DNA from: Methanolinea sp.
Lineage (GTDB): Archaea > Halobacteriota > Methanomicrobia > Methanomicrobiales > Methanospirillaceae
Reading direction: 5' to 3'
Length of the DNA: 8,116 nucleotides
NCBI GenBank assembly: GCA_013331225.1
Contig: DUGV01000156.1
Span: 1-8,116, forward strand
Part shown: in pieces, positions 6,563 through 8,116 of the stretch
Numbering within the stretch: the stretch's first letter is position 1
Layout of the letters: each line of letters opens with the position of its first letter
Made by a program: the position numbers and the translations under genes
The notes under the pieces: generated by a model
Seen by the model: the letters and a program-made list of their open reading frames with translations, nothing else
Databases searched by the model: none
Told to the model about the DNA's origin: nothing

Positions 6563-7151
6563 AGGGTGTAAGTGCCGCCAGACGGGCACTGAAATGGGCC
6601 TCTCCAAACGTCTCCTTCGGGGACAGGATAGCCCTGGGGGATGCGGGCTGGATCATGGATATGCCTACCGGCTTTGAAATTCCACAGAATTCGCGGAATG
6701 TTCTCCATGAATCGTGTTCCGATCCGTCAGGGAGGACGCACACCCCGTACTGGCTGCCGTCAGGATTGGTCCTGATGAGATACTCGTATCCCATCTGACT
6801 GGCCCATACCGCGGAAGGATCCGGAAGTCCAATCAGTGACACTTCCTGTTCGACAGCCAGGGACTGCCTGAATAACTCCCAGGCATCGTGTTCCGATCCA
6901 TCAGGGAGGACGCACACCCCGTACTGGCTGCCGTCAGGATTGGTCCTGATGAGATACTCGTATCCCATCTGCTCGGCCCATACTGCAGAAGGATTGGCCA
7001 TTCCAATGAGGCTCACCTGTTCTGAAGACGACTGGTCATTCACATCCGCGGCTGCGGCTGCAATAAAAATACCTGCCGCAATCAACAATATGGCGAAGAT
7101 CTCTTGTATCCTCATATTCATCGTTCTCTTGTTGGACAGAGCCCATTCCAT
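6561..7151 (-). CDS. Secreted protein with two tandem DUF333 domains
   Basis: A 196-residue predicted exported protein. A basic N-terminus (KR, R) is followed by a hydrophobic run at 18-35 ending in AAAAADV, which looks like a cleavable signal peptide or an N-terminal anchor. Two 58-residue units start at V46 and V104, each beginning VSLIG and carrying a DUF333 core (53-95 and 111-153) with YLIRTNPDGSQYGVCVLPDG and a conserved tryptophan. The units are nearly identical. Each keeps only one cysteine (C80, C138), having WA in place of YC and HD where many members have a third cysteine; another cysteine is C156. The last 40 residues are unlike known domains. ATG 7151 is chosen for a perfect GGAGGT 7 nt upstream; ATG 7121 and GTG/ATG further in are weaker. 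It is followed at 178 bp by the single-domain lipoprotein. Function unknown. Confidence 0.82.
   Translation of the reverse strand: MEWALSNKRTMNMRIQEIFAILLIAAGIFIAAAAADVNDQSSSEQVSLIGMANPSAVWAEQMGYEYLIRTNPDGSQYGVCVLPDGSEHDAWELFRQSLAVEQEVSLIGLPDPSAVWASQMGYEYLIRTNPDGSQYGVCVLPDGSEHDSWRTFREFCGISKPVGISMIQPASPRAILSPKETFGEAHFSARLAALTP
6711..7022 (-). repeat. Two-copy 174-bp tandem repeat coding for the DUF333 units
   Basis: The two DUF333 units are offset by exactly 174 bp (58 codons). The stretch 6727-6797 is identical to 6901-6971 over 71 bp, and near-identity extends on both sides. DNA identity this high at synonymous sites implies recent duplication or continuing gene conversion. Confidence 0.9.
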
Positions 7152-7152
7152 G

Positions 7153-7208
7153 CAGCAGACCTCCATGCCCTGGTTGGACGGTTGCCTGGGGATTCGAGAG
7201 GTCTGCTG
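7153..7208 (-). promoter_or_regulatory. Leader inverted repeat masking the ribosome binding site
   Basis: In the predicted mRNA, CAGCAGACCTC (7208 to 7198) is perfectly complementary to GAGGTCTGCTG (7163 to 7153), with a 34-nt loop. The 3' arm holds the Shine-Dalgarno and ends 1 nt before the ATG, the layout of a translation-blocking hairpin. Alternatively the repeat could be a protein-binding operator. The repeat itself is certain; its role is inference. Confidence 0.5.
7159..7164 (-). promoter_or_regulatory. Shine-Dalgarno GGAGGT of the double-DUF333 gene
   Basis: On the minus strand GGAGGT is 7 nt before ATG 7151, an ideal distance. Five of its six bases lie in the downstream arm of an 11-bp inverted repeat, so it could be hidden in mRNA structure. 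Confidence 0.65.
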
Positions 7209-7275
7209 GTTGTGGAATCAGCCCCAACACTTTTAGAATTGCTATTTGAGGCCATTAATCATTCTTTGAGTTCAA

Positions 7276-7294
7276 ATTTTTTTATACTTATAGG
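7276..7294 (-). promoter_or_regulatory. TATA-like box, candidate promoter of the double-DUF333 gene
   Basis: On the minus strand CCTATAAGTATAAAAAAATT is the most A/T-rich promoter-like element of the window. A start site about 25 nt downstream (near 7255) would give a leader of roughly 100 nt that contains the whole inverted repeat. The 199-bp gap between this gene and the cofE-type gene holds no other gene. Confidence 0.42.
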
Positions 7295-7300
7295 GTGGCG

Positions 7301-7312
7301 AAAAAAAAGAAG
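7301..7312 (-). terminator. T-tract terminator of the cofE-type gene
   Basis: On the minus strand CTTCTTTTTTTT, with eight consecutive T, lies about 40 nt past the cofE-type stop and just before the TATA-like box of the next gene. This is the usual form of an archaeal intrinsic terminator. Confidence 0.5.
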
Positions 7313-7350
7313 AGGAAGGATCTCCCTTGAAAAGAGTATTCCACCAGTAT

Positions 7351-8116
7351 TCAGGTATCGTTGCGGTGAGAAGAGGAGGATTGCCGTTTTCTCTCCTGCT
7401 TCAGCAGCCCCATGAAGATGCACTCTTCTGCATTAATTGACTCAATACCAGAAATGTCAGTCACCTGGATCCCAAGACCCCGGATAACGGCGGCCGGAGT
7501 GCGCTCGTCTGCCTCTCCCATCACGACCTCGGCAGCGGAGGCAAGGTTGTCCGCGAGTGCCAGGCGGGTGACCATGAGCGGCCTGCCGAAAAGGTCAGTC
7601 CGGCCGCGTGCGTCCATTACAGTGGGTATCCCCGCGCAGCCGATAGCGACCCCACTGCACCCCACGCGCATGGCATGCGTCCGGCTGTCGGCGACAATCA
7701 CACCCACGCGGACCCCGGTGAGCAGTTCAATCACCTCCTTTATGCGTAATGCGCTGGCATCGGGATCTGCGGGCAGGGGTGTCACACAGCCTGGCGGTGC
7801 ATTCGAGGCATCAACACCTGCGTTCGGAAGGAGCGTCCCGTGCTTCATGCAGAGGAGAAATCCGGGAATTCCACCAACTACTTCATCGCTCTCGTCAAGG
7901 ATGCACTGGACGAGGGCAGGATCCATCCCATACCGGTGGGCCAGGCGCTGGGCATCTCTGTCCGGGACTACCGATTCGAGGCGGACAACACGTCCTTCTG
8001 CAGTGGAGATTGCGGTCTCCGCGACAACCAGGATATCACCATCCTGAATCTCCCGTGCAGGAGTCTCTCTTATGGCCCGGACGAGTATCGAAGCGATCTC
8101 ATCGCCTTCCCTTATC
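7351..8116 (-). CDS. cofE: F420-0:gamma-L-glutamate ligase family protein, CofE-type (5' end outside window)
   Basis: CofE adds glutamate residues to F420-0 with GTP to give the mature coenzyme. The frame is open from the window edge through 254 codons to TAA at 7351, so only about 10-15 N-terminal residues are missing. Visible family blocks, counted from codon 8115: IREGDEIASILVRAI at the start, DGDILVVAETAISTAEGRVV (26-45), KHGTLLPNAGVDASN (about 91-105), VGVIVADSRTHAMRVG (about 136-151), GRTDLFGRPL (about 170-179) and MGEADERTPAAVIRG (about 199-213). The family usually has SKAEGR and a D-[ST]-x-G-R metal-binding segment; here these read STAEGR and DSRTHAMR, so this is a divergent branch and could be a paralogue. 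Other F420 genes 2-4 kb away support the F420 role. A basic, serine-rich tail (KQERKRQSSSSHRNDT) ends the protein. Confidence 0.8.
   Translation of the reverse strand, partial: IREGDEIASILVRAIRETPAREIQDGDILVVAETAISTAEGRVVRLESVVPDRDAQRLAHRYGMDPALVQCILDESDEVVGGIPGFLLCMKHGTLLPNAGVDASNAPPGCVTPLPADPDASALRIKEVIELLTGVRVGVIVADSRTHAMRVGCSGVAIGCAGIPTVMDARGRTDLFGRPLMVTRLALADNLASAAEVVMGEADERTPAAVIRGLGIQVTDISGIESINAEECIFMGLLKQERKRQSSSSHRNDT

Noticed and set aside
6313..6798. 161-codon open frame on the plus strand across both DUF333 genes
   Set aside because: It is antisense to the lipoprotein start and the double-DUF333 3' part, with no domain or ribosome binding site.
6711..7022. Repeat considered as a CRISPR or satellite array
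   Set aside because: Only two copies, contiguous, in frame, and coding for a recognised protein domain; no short repeat with variable spacers.
6561..7121. Double-DUF333 start at ATG 7121 or ATG 7115
   Set aside because: These give a shorter signal peptide n-region, but the only ribosome binding site nearby is a weak AGAG, whereas ATG 7151 has a perfect GGAGGT at 7 nt. Kept as alternatives.
7153..7208. Leader inverted repeat as the terminator of the cofE-type gene
   Set aside because: A T-tract much closer to the stop (7301-7312) and a TATA-like box lie between the cofE-type gene and the repeat, and no T-run follows the repeat.
7412..8047. 211-codon open frame on the plus strand opposite the cofE-type gene
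   Set aside because: Composition is Ser/Arg/Thr/Pro-rich, typical of an antisense shadow, and the opposite strand has clear ligase motifs.

Overview
The window looks like part of the chromosome of a methanogenic archaeon, most likely of the order Methanomicrobiales. The reasons are three genes for coenzyme F420 biosynthesis (cofG, cofC and a cofE-type ligase), an archaeal-type glutamyl-tRNA synthetase, archaeal T-tract and TATA-like signals, and a small ferredoxin:thioredoxin reductase-type protein. The order is inferred from gene content and overall protein character; no search was run.

Left part (1-2527, + strand): the C-terminal two thirds or so of gltX enters from outside the window. It is followed after 23 bp by a complete ABC1/UbiB-family atypical kinase with two C-terminal membrane helices. 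Middle (2612-4606, - strand): cofG, purC and a ferredoxin:thioredoxin reductase catalytic-type protein form a tight unit. cofG overlaps purC by 14 bp, and the reductase start codon lies 2 bp past the purC stop. Divergent from cofG, cofC runs on the + strand to 5345. Together cofG (ring formation of the deazaflavin), cofC (activation of the lactyl phosphate side chain) and cofE (glutamate tail) cover three steps of F420 synthesis; purC is a step of purine synthesis.

Right part (5470-7151, - strand) is the accessory stretch. It holds a winged-helix regulator with two membrane helices, a small lipoprotein with one DUF333 domain, and a secreted protein with two DUF333 domains encoded by a near-identical 174-bp tandem duplication. 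The DUF333 tandem gene has a striking leader: a TATA-like box, then an 11-bp perfect inverted repeat whose downstream arm contains most of the Shine-Dalgarno sequence, ending 1 nt before the ATG. This block sits between cofC and the cofE-type ligase (7351 to the window end, - strand, only its first few residues missing).

The most interesting part is the DUF333/membrane-regulator block with its possible translation-controlling hairpin. Everything else is ordinary methanogen housekeeping, apart from the presence of a UbiB-type kinase in a lineage usually thought to lack respiratory quinones. No tRNA, rRNA, CRISPR array or insertion sequence was seen, and no gene-free stretch exceeds 200 bp.
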